Assembly: GCA_964423705.1 (NCBI GenBank)
Contig: CAYRGA010000040.1
Span: 1 to 14,974 of the forward strand
DNA: 14,974 nt
Direction: 5' to 3'
Source of the DNA: CAKSIN01 sp964423705
Lineage (GTDB): Bacteria; Bacillota; Clostridia; UMGS1810
Below the pieces are notes generated by a model. It was not told the origin of the DNA. It worked only from the letters and a program-made list of their open reading frames with translations, and searched no databases. A program made the position numbers and the translations under genes. Below are positions 6,974-14,929 of this stretch, in pieces (position 1 is the first letter of the stretch; each line of letters begins with the position of its first letter).

Positions 6974-8512
6974 TTAATTCCTCTTTTTGGCAATAATCTG
7001 TCTAACTTTCTCAATTCCGGGCATTAGCACTTCAGATTTTAATATAAAAGTTACTGCAAAATACACTACGCATCCTAAAAATACAAGCAATATACTCTTC
7101 ACATAAACATTTAATTTCATTAAATATTTTCCGCTCAGCATTATACATATACACATCACAGCTGATGCCGATATGATTTTGATAATTTCAACAGCAACTT
7201 TTTTATACTGTATTTTTTCTTGTTTTTTCTTCAATGACCAAAATAATAGCATGCAAATAAGAAATGATGATATACTCGTAGCTAACGCAAGACCTGCAGC
7301 TCCAATTTTTTTAACCAATATGATATTTAATACAATATTAATGCAGACTCCTATCGCAGAATTAAACATTGGCGTTCCGGTGTCGTGCATTGCATAAAAT
7401 AGTTTTGTTCCCAACTCCCGCAATACAATAAATGTCAAACCCATGCTGTAAAACAGGAACACATATGAAGTGGAAATCACAGCATGCTCATTAAACTCTC
7501 CTCTTCCAAAAACAATAGTTACCGCTTCATTACTCATAACTAATAAGCCGCATGAAACAGGAATTGTAAAAAAGCACGCTAATTTTATATATTTTAAAAA
7601 CTGCGATAGCAAAAGTTCTATCTTATTTTCTGCGTATAATTCTGTGAATTTTTGAAAGCAAACCACGCTCAAGCCCGAAACCAATAATCCACTAAATACA
7701 TTAATCAATTTACTCGCATAGTTAATTGAAGCCACTGCTCCTTCACCGGCACCTGATGCCAACATTCTGTCTATCACCCGATTAACCTCGGCAATACCTA
7801 CCCCTAAAATTACCGGTCCGATTAATTTCAAAACATTTTCAAGTTCCTGATCAAATATATTAAGATATGGACGGTAAACATATTTTTTTCTTATTGTATA
7901 CGCTAAAAAACACATTTCCAGTGCTCCGGCTACAATAGTAGCGATTGCTGCCGGATAAATTCCAAATTTTTTGCCAAACAAAATTATCGATACTGAAATT
8001 ACAATGCTCTGTATATATACAGCGGTAACAGGTATAAAAAATGACTCATATGCATTATGTATCGCTTTATATATATTAAACAATGATGAAAAGATAACTA
8101 TTGGAAATATAATCCTTGTTAATTTAACAGTTAATATTTTTGCCGATTCGGAAAAAGACGGAGCAAATATATTGACTATCTCCGGGGCAAAAAAAACGCC
8201 TGCTACTGCGAATAGAGCTGAAATAACGGTAAATATGCTTATCATATTATTTATAAAAGCATTTGCCTCTTTATTTCCCTCTGCTTTAATCTTCTTAGTA
8301 TAAATAGGTAAAATCGTTGTAGTTAGACTTACACCGACCACAGCAAATAACGTAACGGGAACCTGAGCCGCAATAACATAAGCATCTGCCGAAACAGACA
8401 CACCGTAGTATGCTGCAAATACAGCTTCGCGAATAAATGAAATTAATTGTCCGAATAATGTCAAGATCATAATGCCCGATATACTAAGTAAGCCATTTTT
8501 AGATTTAGGCAT
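6974..8512 (-). CDS. MurJ/MviN-family lipid-linked oligosaccharide flippase
   Basis: This is a polytopic membrane protein of 512 residues, mostly hydrophobic, with roughly 14 membrane segments as expected for the MOP superfamily. The N-terminal block FGQLISFIREAVFAAYYG with SADAY (41-45) is the MviN/MurJ signature rather than that of the Wzx/RfbX family. In this locus it most likely flips the undecaprenyl-linked repeat unit across the membrane, taking the Wzx role. A housekeeping lipid II role is less likely inside a polysaccharide operon. The start is ATG 8512. The frame extends 30 codons further to 8602, but that part lies over the pyruvyl transferase gene. AGGAGGA at 8521-8527 sits 8 nt before ATG 8512. 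It follows the upstream gene by a single base. Confidence 0.9.
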   Translation of the reverse strand: MPKSKNGLLSISGIMILTLFGQLISFIREAVFAAYYGVSVSADAYVIAAQVPVTLFAVVGVSLTTTILPIYTKKIKAEGNKEANAFINNMISIFTVISALFAVAGVFFAPEIVNIFAPSFSESAKILTVKLTRIIFPIVIFSSLFNIYKAIHNAYESFFIPVTAVYIQSIVISVSIILFGKKFGIYPAAIATIVAGALEMCFLAYTIRKKYVYRPYLNIFDQELENVLKLIGPVILGVGIAEVNRVIDRMLASGAGEGAVASINYASKLINVFSGLLVSGLSVVCFQKFTELYAENKIELLLSQFLKYIKLACFFTIPVSCGLLVMSNEAVTIVFGRGEFNEHAVISTSYVFLFYSMGLTFIVLRELGTKLFYAMHDTGTPMFNSAIGVCINIVLNIILVKKIGAAGLALATSISSFLICMLLFWSLKKKQEKIQYKKVAVEIIKIISASAVMCICIMLSGKYLMKLNVYVKSILLVFLGCVVYFAVTFILKSEVLMPGIEKVRQIIAKKRN

Positions 8513-8513
8513 T

Positions 8514-9632
8514 TTATAAATCCTCCTCAATCGATTTACGCAGATAATCTTTGGAAAAATCAATGTACTTTTTCCGTTTCTCGGATATCTGAGAATAATC
8601 ACATATAAAATCTTTTTCTTCCAAATGTTCTATTTGTTCTTTACTTTTTACAAACCTATCATTTATACCAAATAATTTCAGTAAATTATCCATTCTTGAA
8701 TTTCTGTTTTGATGTTTTACTATCAAAAAATTTTTTTCAAATATTGTCGAAAACGCAGTCATATGAAATGAATTCGTCACTATATATTTTGCATCTCGAA
8801 TCAATGCTGCAAACTCAAACGGAGAAACATTGCTCAACTGAACATCCGCATTTAAATGGTTGGTCGGGTCTTGACCAACATTGACTACTTTTCCAACATA
8901 GTGTTTTTGCACTTTCTTTACCAAATCATGTTCTATTCCCCTGTATCCGATAAAATAGCATAAAATATAGCTGTTTTTTTCTATATATTTATTATCTCCT
9001 ATTCTATTATCCCATTCATCTTTGCTTAACAAAAATACAGGGTCCAAAACTGTTACAGCTTTCCCCGAATTATATTTATTGTATTGCTCTGTTGCTTCTG
9101 TCTCTCGTAATGAAACAGCATCAAAATGACTTGTTCTTTTTATAATGGTTTTCCATTGTTCCTCATCTAAATTTTCAGCAACACTGGCAGCATACGAAAT
9201 GAATTTCGTATGCCGGCATTTATTTTTATATGGCAAGAAAAACGGAGGCATATCAAAAAGATTCAAATTCCATATTTGATCACTTCCACATATTAACACA
9301 TCATACTCACCTATATTTTCCATATCTTCAATAGAAAAAAATGTTTGAGAGCTTTTATCAAGTTCATTTTCCACAAAGTGGTTAAATACCTTTACTTTTT
9401 CTTGAAACAACTTTTTATTTTTTATCTTAAACAGTTTAATAATATTTTGACACCATTGCTTGATATTCTTATTCCAAACAATATAATTCCTTCCGTATTT
9501 TCCGATTTGAGGTCTAAAATCTACAATCTCGCAATTACATCCTTGAGATTGCAAATAATTTTCCAAAGCATAAGATTGTAGGACGGCTCCGTAATTTAAT
9601 GCCCAATGAGTTGTAATTACTCCTATTTTCAT
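8514..9632 (-). CDS. Polysaccharide pyruvyl transferase family protein
   Basis: This is a 372-residue member of the WcaK/CsaB/AmsJ family (polysaccharide pyruvyl transferase domain, PF04230), GT-B-like and cytoplasmic. Visible family blocks are NYGAVLQSYALENYLQ (13-28), GSDQIWN (116-122), SYAAS (146-150), VSLRE (173-177), VLDPVFLL (195-202) and TNSFHMTAFS (286-295). Characterised members transfer pyruvate from PEP to form a ketal on a sugar, adding negative charge. Many cluster members are unproven, and some relatives may be sugar transferases. AGGAG lies 7 nt before the ATG. The gap from the polymerase is 11 nt. The FrhB-type partner is encoded two genes downstream, after the flippase and the acetyltransferase. 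Confidence 0.87.
   Translation of the reverse strand: MKIGVITTHWALNYGAVLQSYALENYLQSQGCNCEIVDFRPQIGKYGRNYIVWNKNIKQWCQNIIKLFKIKNKKLFQEKVKVFNHFVENELDKSSQTFFSIEDMENIGEYDVLICGSDQIWNLNLFDMPPFFLPYKNKCRHTKFISYAASVAENLDEEQWKTIIKRTSHFDAVSLRETEATEQYNKYNSGKAVTVLDPVFLLSKDEWDNRIGDNKYIEKNSYILCYFIGYRGIEHDLVKKVQKHYVGKVVNVGQDPTNHLNADVQLSNVSPFEFAALIRDAKYIVTNSFHMTAFSTIFEKNFLIVKHQNRNSRMDNLLKLFGINDRFVKSKEQIEHLEEKDFICDYSQISEKRKKYIDFSKDYLRKSIEEDL
8521..8527 (-). promoter_or_regulatory. Shine-Dalgarno sequence that sets the flippase start
   Basis: AGGAGGA on the minus strand lies 8 nt before ATG 8512, inside the last codons of the preceding gene. It supports the short start over the 30-codon extension to 8602. Confidence 0.78.
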
Positions 9633-9643
9633 AATAATGCTCC

Positions 9644-10852
9644 TTAAAACTTAACTACTATATATCCGCTTTTTTCTTTATCCAAGCAAAACAGCAGCAC
9701 ATAAAACAGTATAAAATACACATTAAATAATATAGTTTGTCCAAATGAAATAGCGACCAAAAGCACAGCAAACTCTTTTATCATAAAATCTTTCTTTTTT
9801 ATTTGTCCCGCAACAAATACTATAAACGAAAGTATTCCCGCCAATCCGTAATAAATTAAAATTCCTGCTATTGTGGTGACATAGCTCCATTTACTCGCAT
9901 CAGCAGCAAATTTCATTCTTGGCACATATATATCGTGATTTAAAATATAATTGACCAACGAACGTTTTCCAATGCCAAAAATTTGATCCTCAAAGGGCAT
10001 TTGTCCATATATTATAAAGCCCTGAGACAGACGCGCATCCGATGATGTATCGATATTATCTATCTTATTAAATGCAAATTGAAATATATCACTTTTTAAT
10101 GCTACCGCTAAAAAAATAATCCCAAAAGCCACAATTGTTATTTTCTTTTGTAATGATATACCACTATCGACCAGAACCACTAACCACATCGCAGCGCACA
10201 TCAAAATTCCAAGACTGGACGTGCTCAGCAATACACATACTGTTGTAGCCAATGCCCAAAACATTTTTTTATCATTTAGCAAGAAAAAGATTGCCGGGAT
10301 CATAAATGTCGCATATGCCTGCGGCTCTATAAAGCAGGACATTGGTCTCATTAAATAATGCTCCCATTGTATGGTACTGCGGGAAATGAGTCCCGGTATT
10401 AATTTTATGGGAGTAACAGGGATTCCCAATCCGTATACTAAAAAAGCATGATACAATAACCCCAATGACACTATTGCAGCTATTATGTAGTAGGCTTTTT
10501 TAAATTTTTCCAGATCAATTCCACTGCTGAATGTTCCTATAATAACAACAGCTATAACCGCACCTATGATATTATTAAAAATTGTCTTTGCATCATCCGA
10601 ATGAATAAACATCATTATTATTTCATGTACAAGCAAAACCATCATAAAAAACAAAAAACTCTTATCTAATAATACGAAGCGTTTTCCACGCATAACCCAT
10701 GTATAAATCGCCTGTATACCCAAAATAACATATGTTAGCGATATTCCAAATATTTCATATGACGAAAATACTATTGCCATAACAAACAAAAATTCTTTTG
10801 AAAATATGATTCGTTGTATATTTAGCTTTGTTCCTGCAATTACCTGCTCCAT
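9644..10852 (-). CDS. Wzy-like polysaccharide polymerase (O-antigen polymerase/ligase type membrane protein)
   Basis: This 402-residue integral membrane protein has about ten hydrophobic segments. A larger soluble loop lies in the second half (about 265-325, KIDNIDTSSDARLSQGF to SKWSY), as expected for the long periplasmic or extracellular loop of Wzy-type polymerases. The block RPMSCFIEPQAYATFM near the middle resembles the R-x-x-G/S-x-F-x-E-P-x motif seen in many Gram-positive polymerases. It would join flipped repeat units into a chain at the outer face of the membrane. These proteins are poorly conserved, so the call rests on topology, this motif and context. The ATG has GTGAGGA just upstream. 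The GT4 gene ends 28 nt before it. Confidence 0.8.
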   Translation of the reverse strand: MEQVIAGTKLNIQRIIFSKEFLFVMAIVFSSYEIFGISLTYVILGIQAIYTWVMRGKRFVLLDKSFLFFMMVLLVHEIIMMFIHSDDAKTIFNNIIGAVIAVVIIGTFSSGIDLEKFKKAYYIIAAIVSLGLLYHAFLVYGLGIPVTPIKLIPGLISRSTIQWEHYLMRPMSCFIEPQAYATFMIPAIFFLLNDKKMFWALATTVCVLLSTSSLGILMCAAMWLVVLVDSGISLQKKITIVAFGIIFLAVALKSDIFQFAFNKIDNIDTSSDARLSQGFIIYGQMPFEDQIFGIGKRSLVNYILNHDIYVPRMKFAADASKWSYVTTIAGILIYYGLAGILSFIVFVAGQIKKKDFMIKEFAVLLVAISFGQTILFNVYFILFYVLLFCLDKEKSGYIVVKF

Positions 10853-10880
10853 ACTATCCTCACCTTAATATTGTAACTTC

Positions 10881-12110
10881 CTAAATCTTCTTGTAAATAT
10901 CTATATACTGTTTTGACATAGTTTCTATGGAAAAGTTTTTTGAATACTCTATTATTTCTTCTTTGTTCCATTTCTTTTGTAATGCTATACTCATCCCCTC
11001 GGCTAAACTTTCTGTATTTCTATCCTCAATCAAAACCATTGTGTTAGCATTATACAAATCAGGAACCGCATCTAAATCAGAAAAAGTAACGGTTGGAACT
11101 CCATATGCATAAGCTTCAATAATTGACAATCCAAAGCCTTCATCTAAACTTGCAACAATGTTTAAATCGGCAACTTGTAAAAGTTTTTCTATCTCTTTAT
11201 GCTCTATAAATCCGAGCATAAAAATCCTTTTTTCGCATCCCAACTCAGATATTTTCTTTTCTACTGCGCCTTCCATCATGTCTCTCCCGCACATAAAAAT
11301 TGCACAGTTTTCCCGTATATCTTCATTAAGTTGTGCAAATGCTTCTACTATTTGAATCTGATTTTTTCTCTCCATAATAGATCCAATTACCACACATATC
11401 TTACATGTTTCCGGAAGATTATTCTTTTTTCTTATATCATCTTTATCATCGATTTTATATGTATATGGGATATGAGTACCATTCGTTATTACTGTTATAT
11501 TATTTGCATCATGCATTAAATAATTTTTTTCTATTCTCTTTTTCATTCCCGAACTTATAACACTGACCGGTATATTCTCTTTATCCGCATATTTCAAAAA
11601 ATTCTTCTCTGTTTTTCTTTCTTTTTCTGTCACTTTAACGGAATCATCTAAGCCAATCAGCCCGTGTAACGTAACTATGTATTTTTGTTGCAATTCCTTA
11701 CATATTTCAATATAACTCTCAGTAATTGAGCCAATACCATGTATATGCACAACATCCGGTTCAGACATCTTTATATACTTTCTGACATATCCCCTATCCA
11801 AGCAATAAAACAGCTGTCTTAATCTATCTTTTAATCGTCCCTCCGTACCAAGAAATTTTTTTATTGCCATTAGCCAATCGCCGATATTCGCTGACATTAT
11901 AATTTGTTTCCATGTATGACTTACCAATTTATATTTTCCATCATGTTTTTTTTGAGCATTTGTAATGACTCTGGTCAACAATTCAACATCTTCTGATTCT
12001 GCAACAGACTTAACTATGTCATTCACCATAATCCCTAAACCCGTTTTATTTACCGAAAATTCCGGCATATCTTTATCATATATATATGGTGCAAGTATCA
12101 TTATTTTCAT
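10881..12110 (-). CDS. GT4-family glycosyltransferase
   Basis: This 409-residue GT-B retaining glycosyltransferase is cytoplasmic or membrane-associated. The N-terminal domain opens with MKIMILAPYIYD and a glycine-containing loop (NKTGLGIMV), and DVVHIHGIGS follows further on. The C-terminal domain has CVVIGSIMERKNQIQIVEAF, IFMLGFIEHKEIEKLL, and the donor-binding E-x7-E motif in EGFGLSIIEAYAYGVPTV (E324 and E332). The family adds a hexose or similar sugar from a nucleotide donor; donor and linkage cannot be read from sequence. AGGAG precedes ATG 12110 by 8 nt and overlaps the TAG of the acetyltransferase remnant. This gene begins the strongly AT-rich central block. Confidence 0.92.
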   Translation of the reverse strand: MKIMILAPYIYDKDMPEFSVNKTGLGIMVNDIVKSVAESEDVELLTRVITNAQKKHDGKYKLVSHTWKQIIMSANIGDWLMAIKKFLGTEGRLKDRLRQLFYCLDRGYVRKYIKMSEPDVVHIHGIGSITESYIEICKELQQKYIVTLHGLIGLDDSVKVTEKERKTEKNFLKYADKENIPVSVISSGMKKRIEKNYLMHDANNITVITNGTHIPYTYKIDDKDDIRKKNNLPETCKICVVIGSIMERKNQIQIVEAFAQLNEDIRENCAIFMCGRDMMEGAVEKKISELGCEKRIFMLGFIEHKEIEKLLQVADLNIVASLDEGFGLSIIEAYAYGVPTVTFSDLDAVPDLYNANTMVLIEDRNTESLAEGMSIALQKKWNKEEIIEYSKNFSIETMSKQYIDIYKKI

Positions 12111-12121
12111 TATTAACTCTC

Positions 12122-12310
12122 CTAAAAAAAATGCTGTCCATCTTTCAGTTTATAATAATATTCCTCATTACGTTTTTTAAAAACACGAGCAGGATGTCCA
12201 CCCACAATCGCACAAGGCTCTATATCCGAAACAACAACACTTCCCGCTTGAATAATAGCCCCTTCGCCTATATACTCCTTATTATCATACCTATCATAGC
12301 TCTTCTCCTA
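12122..12310 (-). pseudogene. C-terminal remnant of a hexapeptide acetyltransferase
   Basis: In the minus-strand frame ending at TAG 12122-12124, the last 45 or so codons read as a textbook acetyltransferase end: IGEGAIIQAGSVVVSDIEP, CAIVGGHPARVFKKR, then EEYYYKLKDGQHFF. Upstream the frame stays open only to a TAG at 12308-12310 and holds no usable start codon. Its first codons run over the 3' end of the preceding transferase gene in another frame. The hexapeptide core and catalytic histidine region that should precede it are missing. I therefore read it as what is left after a deletion or recombination. It differs in sequence from the frameshifted acetyltransferase at 6471-6970, so it is not a local copy of that gene. 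Confidence 0.78.
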
Positions 12311-13445
12311 TCTCATTTGACAAAAGCCGATGTTCTTTATTTAAAAGCATATATTTAAGCTCCCTCAGTTTTTCAAACTTTGCAGGGTTACTGACATCGT
12401 CAATCACAACCGGAATCGAATTGCACAATGCTTGGTTTAAAACAGTGGAATACAAGGAAACTGCCGCTCCGGTCTGCATTAAGGATTCCTCTATGGAAAC
12501 GCTTTTGACATCTTCAATATCCGCAAATCCAAAAAACTTTTTCACCGATTCCGGATTCGAATAGCGTGGATGTGAGCGTACTGCTATTCTTTTTCCTCGT
12601 TCACTCAAAATTTTTAATGACTGCGCTATCCTATCAAGCACCGCATCAGTTTCTGCCGCCAAATAATACGTATAATCGTACCGGTCTTTTCTGACTGCGG
12701 AATCACCGAAACATAATGAATCGGGAATTTCAATAGCAAACTGCTCTTTGTCTGCTTTCAAAGAAGATAGCAAATCCTTGTAATAATCATTCCATACATA
12801 GCACCTGTCAAACTCAAAAAATGAATCTCTCATATAATAGAGCTTTTCTCCATGCATAATATCGATGTGTTTTATGCCGAAAGCTCTGCAATAATCGGTC
12901 AAGACGGATGAAGTGAACGAATACTCGGCACAAACAATAATCGCGTCGGGCGAATATTTCTTTATGGCAAAACTGTATTTGCCGATTTTTATCATACATT
13001 TCAACACAAAATGCCAAGACAGAGGATATCTTTTTATCAGTTTTTTTATGTACTTTTTATCGTCATTCGTAAGTGAAAAACCATCGGTGGGATTGCTTTC
13101 AATATCGTGAAATTCTTTTTTTAACGTGCTTGGCAATATATTATCCGGCTTACCATCCCTGAAAAATACCGCATCTTTTTTATCGACATCAAGCACATCG
13201 GATGAACCCTTAAACCAATACAAAAGAGCCATCGGCAATGAGGACACATTCATCAAAAAGCTAATAAAAGGCCTGTTCAGCTTCATTTGACATTTATATT
13301 GAAAAAAAGAACGCTCCGCTTCATCGGCCGGCTCGCCCAGCTTTTCGATATATTGTCGCTGTGCGTTTACGTCGCAAGAAAAAAGTCCATCGGTCTTTTT
13401 TTCCAATCTTACGGCAATATCCCGAAGAAGTTTATTAATGTTCAC
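12294..13445 (-). CDS. GT-B-like capsule glycosyltransferase, candidate sialyltransferase
   Basis: This 383-residue soluble protein resembles capsule transferases of the GT-B/polysialyltransferase-like superfamily. Visible blocks are DAIIVCAEYSFTS (167-179), a central IDIMHGEKLYYM (194-205), RCYVWNDYY (214-222), then AVRSHPRYS (288-296) and SLYSTVLNQAL (330-340). The HP motif (292-293) followed by a Ser-rich SLYST block (330-334) parallels the HP and S motifs that bind CMP-sugars in bacterial sialyltransferases. No clear D/E-D/E-G motif is visible, so this is a candidate only. I chose GTG 13445, which follows AAGGGG by 7 nt and lies 4 nt after the GT2 stop. ATG 13463 is an alternative. The frame to 13547 would overlap GT2 by 98 nt. 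It is richer in G+C than the genes after it. Confidence 0.78.
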   Translation of the reverse strand: MNINKLLRDIAVRLEKKTDGLFSCDVNAQRQYIEKLGEPADEAERSFFQYKCQMKLNRPFISFLMNVSSLPMALLYWFKGSSDVLDVDKKDAVFFRDGKPDNILPSTLKKEFHDIESNPTDGFSLTNDDKKYIKKLIKRYPLSWHFVLKCMIKIGKYSFAIKKYSPDAIIVCAEYSFTSSVLTDYCRAFGIKHIDIMHGEKLYYMRDSFFEFDRCYVWNDYYKDLLSSLKADKEQFAIEIPDSLCFGDSAVRKDRYDYTYYLAAETDAVLDRIAQSLKILSERGKRIAVRSHPRYSNPESVKKFFGFADIEDVKSVSIEESLMQTGAAVSLYSTVLNQALCNSIPVVIDDVSNPAKFEKLRELKYMLLNKEHRLLSNEIGEEL

Positions 13446-13449
13446 GCTT

Positions 13450-14211
13450 TCACCCCTTAACATATCTGAGTTTTTTCCAAACACCCCAAAATAAGTTTCT
13501 GAAGGTCGAAACTGCCGATATAAACGAATTCTTATTTTCGGCTTCACGATAGAGCTTATAGTGCCATTTGATAAGCTTCACATATCCGTGATTACTGATA
13601 GAACCGCTCCTTTTTCTGTATCTTGCAAGCGTATCATCCAGCAAATAACATTCAGCCCTTTTGCATACTTTTAACCACATGGCATAATCATTGTTTTTCT
13701 TAATATCTTTGATTTGTATAAGTCCGATCTTTTCGGCATCATACATAACAGTCAGACAACCCATCCAGCAGTAGTTATACATTCCATGCTTCGTAATGCG
13801 TTTCGGTCCGGTAATGCTCCGCCCATTCGGCTTTGATTCCTCATCTATCTCAATGTAATCGGTATAAGAAAAGAAAAAGCCGTTTTCTTCCATAAAAGTT
13901 ATCTGCTTTCGGAGTTTATCAGTTTCCCACAAATCGTCACTGTCGAGGAAGGCTATCCATTTTCCTTTGGCTTCCCGGAGTGCTCGATTTCGCGAAACTG
14001 CCGCACCGCTGTTATGCTCATTTTTTATGTAGCAAATTCTGCCGTCACTCAAAAATTCGGCTACAATGTCATCGGTATTATCGGTCGAACAATCATCAAC
14101 GATGATAAGCTCCCAATTTTCATAGGTCTGCGACAGCACTGAGCGTATTGTTTCAGCTATAAAATCTGCCGTATTATACGATGGCATAATAATAGATACC
14201 AAATCATTCAT
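13450..14211 (-). CDS. GT2-family glycosyltransferase
   Basis: This is a 253-residue inverting GT-A glycosyltransferase. The N-terminal catalytic domain has VSIIMPSYNTADFI (5-18), LIIVDDCSTDNT (35-46), NSGAAVSRNRAL (67-78) and the metal/nucleotide-binding DSDD (90-93) in FLDSDDLWE. The middle reads KITKHGMYNYCWMGCLTVM-like acceptor-region sequence, then NDYAMWLKV and a YRKRSGSIS segment common in this family. No membrane segment is evident. It likely adds the second sugar after the initiating transferase, which precedes it by 10 nt. The donor is unknown. TAGGAG lies 7 nt before the ATG. Confidence 0.93.
   Translation of the reverse strand: MNDLVSIIMPSYNTADFIAETIRSVLSQTYENWELIIVDDCSTDNTDDIVAEFLSDGRICYIKNEHNSGAAVSRNRALREAKGKWIAFLDSDDLWETDKLRKQITFMEENGFFFSYTDYIEIDEESKPNGRSITGPKRITKHGMYNYCWMGCLTVMYDAEKIGLIQIKDIKKNNDYAMWLKVCKRAECYLLDDTLARYRKRSGSISNHGYVKLIKWHYKLYREAENKNSFISAVSTFRNLFWGVWKKLRYVKG
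13453..13458 (-). promoter_or_regulatory. Shine-Dalgarno sequence supporting a GTG start
   Basis: AAGGGG on the minus strand partly overlaps the last codons of the GT2 gene and lies 7 nt before GTG 13445. It is the reason for shortening the downstream transferase from the 417-codon open frame to 383 residues. Confidence 0.65.
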
Positions 14212-14221
14212 ATAAAAACTC

Positions 14222-14917
14222 CTATACCATTAGCATTTCTTTTGCTTCTTCCTGCTTTTTGTCGTACATATCACGGTCGATTTTACCCTCCATCATGAGC
14301 CAATCACCGTAGTCAACATCCGAATCCGTTCCTTCACGTACAGTATCGCTTCGTTTTAAAACCTTTCCAACCGTCTGCCAAATAATCTTTAAATCCCCGA
14401 TAAATGTAATACCGCTATCTATGTATTGCAGATCATACTCAAACTTTTGTTCCCAGGTGATATTATTCCTGCCATTCACCTGCGCAAGACCCGTAAGTCC
14501 GGGACGAACATCATGACGTCTGCGCTGCTCATCGGTTAAAAACACACAATCCCTAACCAGGAACGGGCGCGGACCGACCAAGCTGACAGAGCCAATTAGA
14601 ATATTTATCAGTTCGGGCAGCTCGTCAAGCGAGGTTGAACGAAGAAATTTCCCATATTTATTAAGTCTGACTGTGTCCGGCAGCAAATTTCCATCTCTAT
14701 CCTTTGCATTTGACATAGTTCGGAATTTTATCAGCTTAAAAATCCGCTCATTGCCTGCTTTATCCTTTTTACCGGGGCGCTGTTGCGTAAAAAACGGATT
14801 TCCCCTCATCGCTATCGCACCGATAATCATAAGAACCAGCAAAAACGGCGACAGCACTATAAGCGCAATCAGCGATAACGCAAAGTCCATAACTCTTTTA
14901 AAAAAAATTTTGTACAT
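14222..14917 (-). CDS. Initiating sugar-1-phosphate transferase (bacterial sugar transferase, PglC/WcaJ catalytic type)
   Basis: This membrane enzyme transfers a sugar-1-phosphate from a UDP-sugar to undecaprenyl phosphate and so starts the repeat unit. The 231-residue protein is the short form: one N-terminal hydrophobic segment (about 11-37, reentrant helix type) followed by the catalytic domain. Family blocks are PFFTQQRPGKKD, KFRTM (64-68), FLRSTSLDELPEL with the catalytic D98-E99 pair, SLVGPRP (112-118), RPGLTGLAQVNGRN (138-151) and ITFIGDLKIIWQTV. The C-terminal tail is somewhat extended and charged. The sugar is not certain; GlcNAc-, GalNAc- or diNAcBac-type and hexose-1-phosphates are all possible. 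ATG 14917 follows AGAGG by 5 nt. GTG 14923, two codons earlier, overlaps that site. Confidence 0.94.
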   Translation of the reverse strand: MYKIFFKRVMDFALSLIALIVLSPFLLVLMIIGAIAMRGNPFFTQQRPGKKDKAGNERIFKLIKFRTMSNAKDRDGNLLPDTVRLNKYGKFLRSTSLDELPELINILIGSVSLVGPRPFLVRDCVFLTDEQRRRHDVRPGLTGLAQVNGRNNITWEQKFEYDLQYIDSGITFIGDLKIIWQTVGKVLKRSDTVREGTDSDVDYGDWLMMEGKIDRDMYDKKQEEAKEMLMV

Positions 14918-14929
14918 ATACACCTCTAT

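Noticed and set aside
7971..8303. 110-residue plus-strand open frame
   Set aside because: It is antisense to the flippase, has no family features and arises from the codon bias of the real gene.
8513..8602. 30-codon N-terminal extension of the flippase
   Set aside because: It lies over the end of the pyruvyl transferase gene, and a strong AGGAGGA sets the start at 8512. The short start also gives a normal MurJ-like N-terminus.
12814..13017. 67-residue minus-strand open frame
   Set aside because: It is an alternate-frame shadow inside the GT-B-like transferase gene.
13446..13547. 34-codon N-terminal extension of the GT-B-like transferase to ATG 13547
   Set aside because: It overlaps the GT2 gene by 98 nt in another frame, and AAGGGG sits correctly before GTG 13445.
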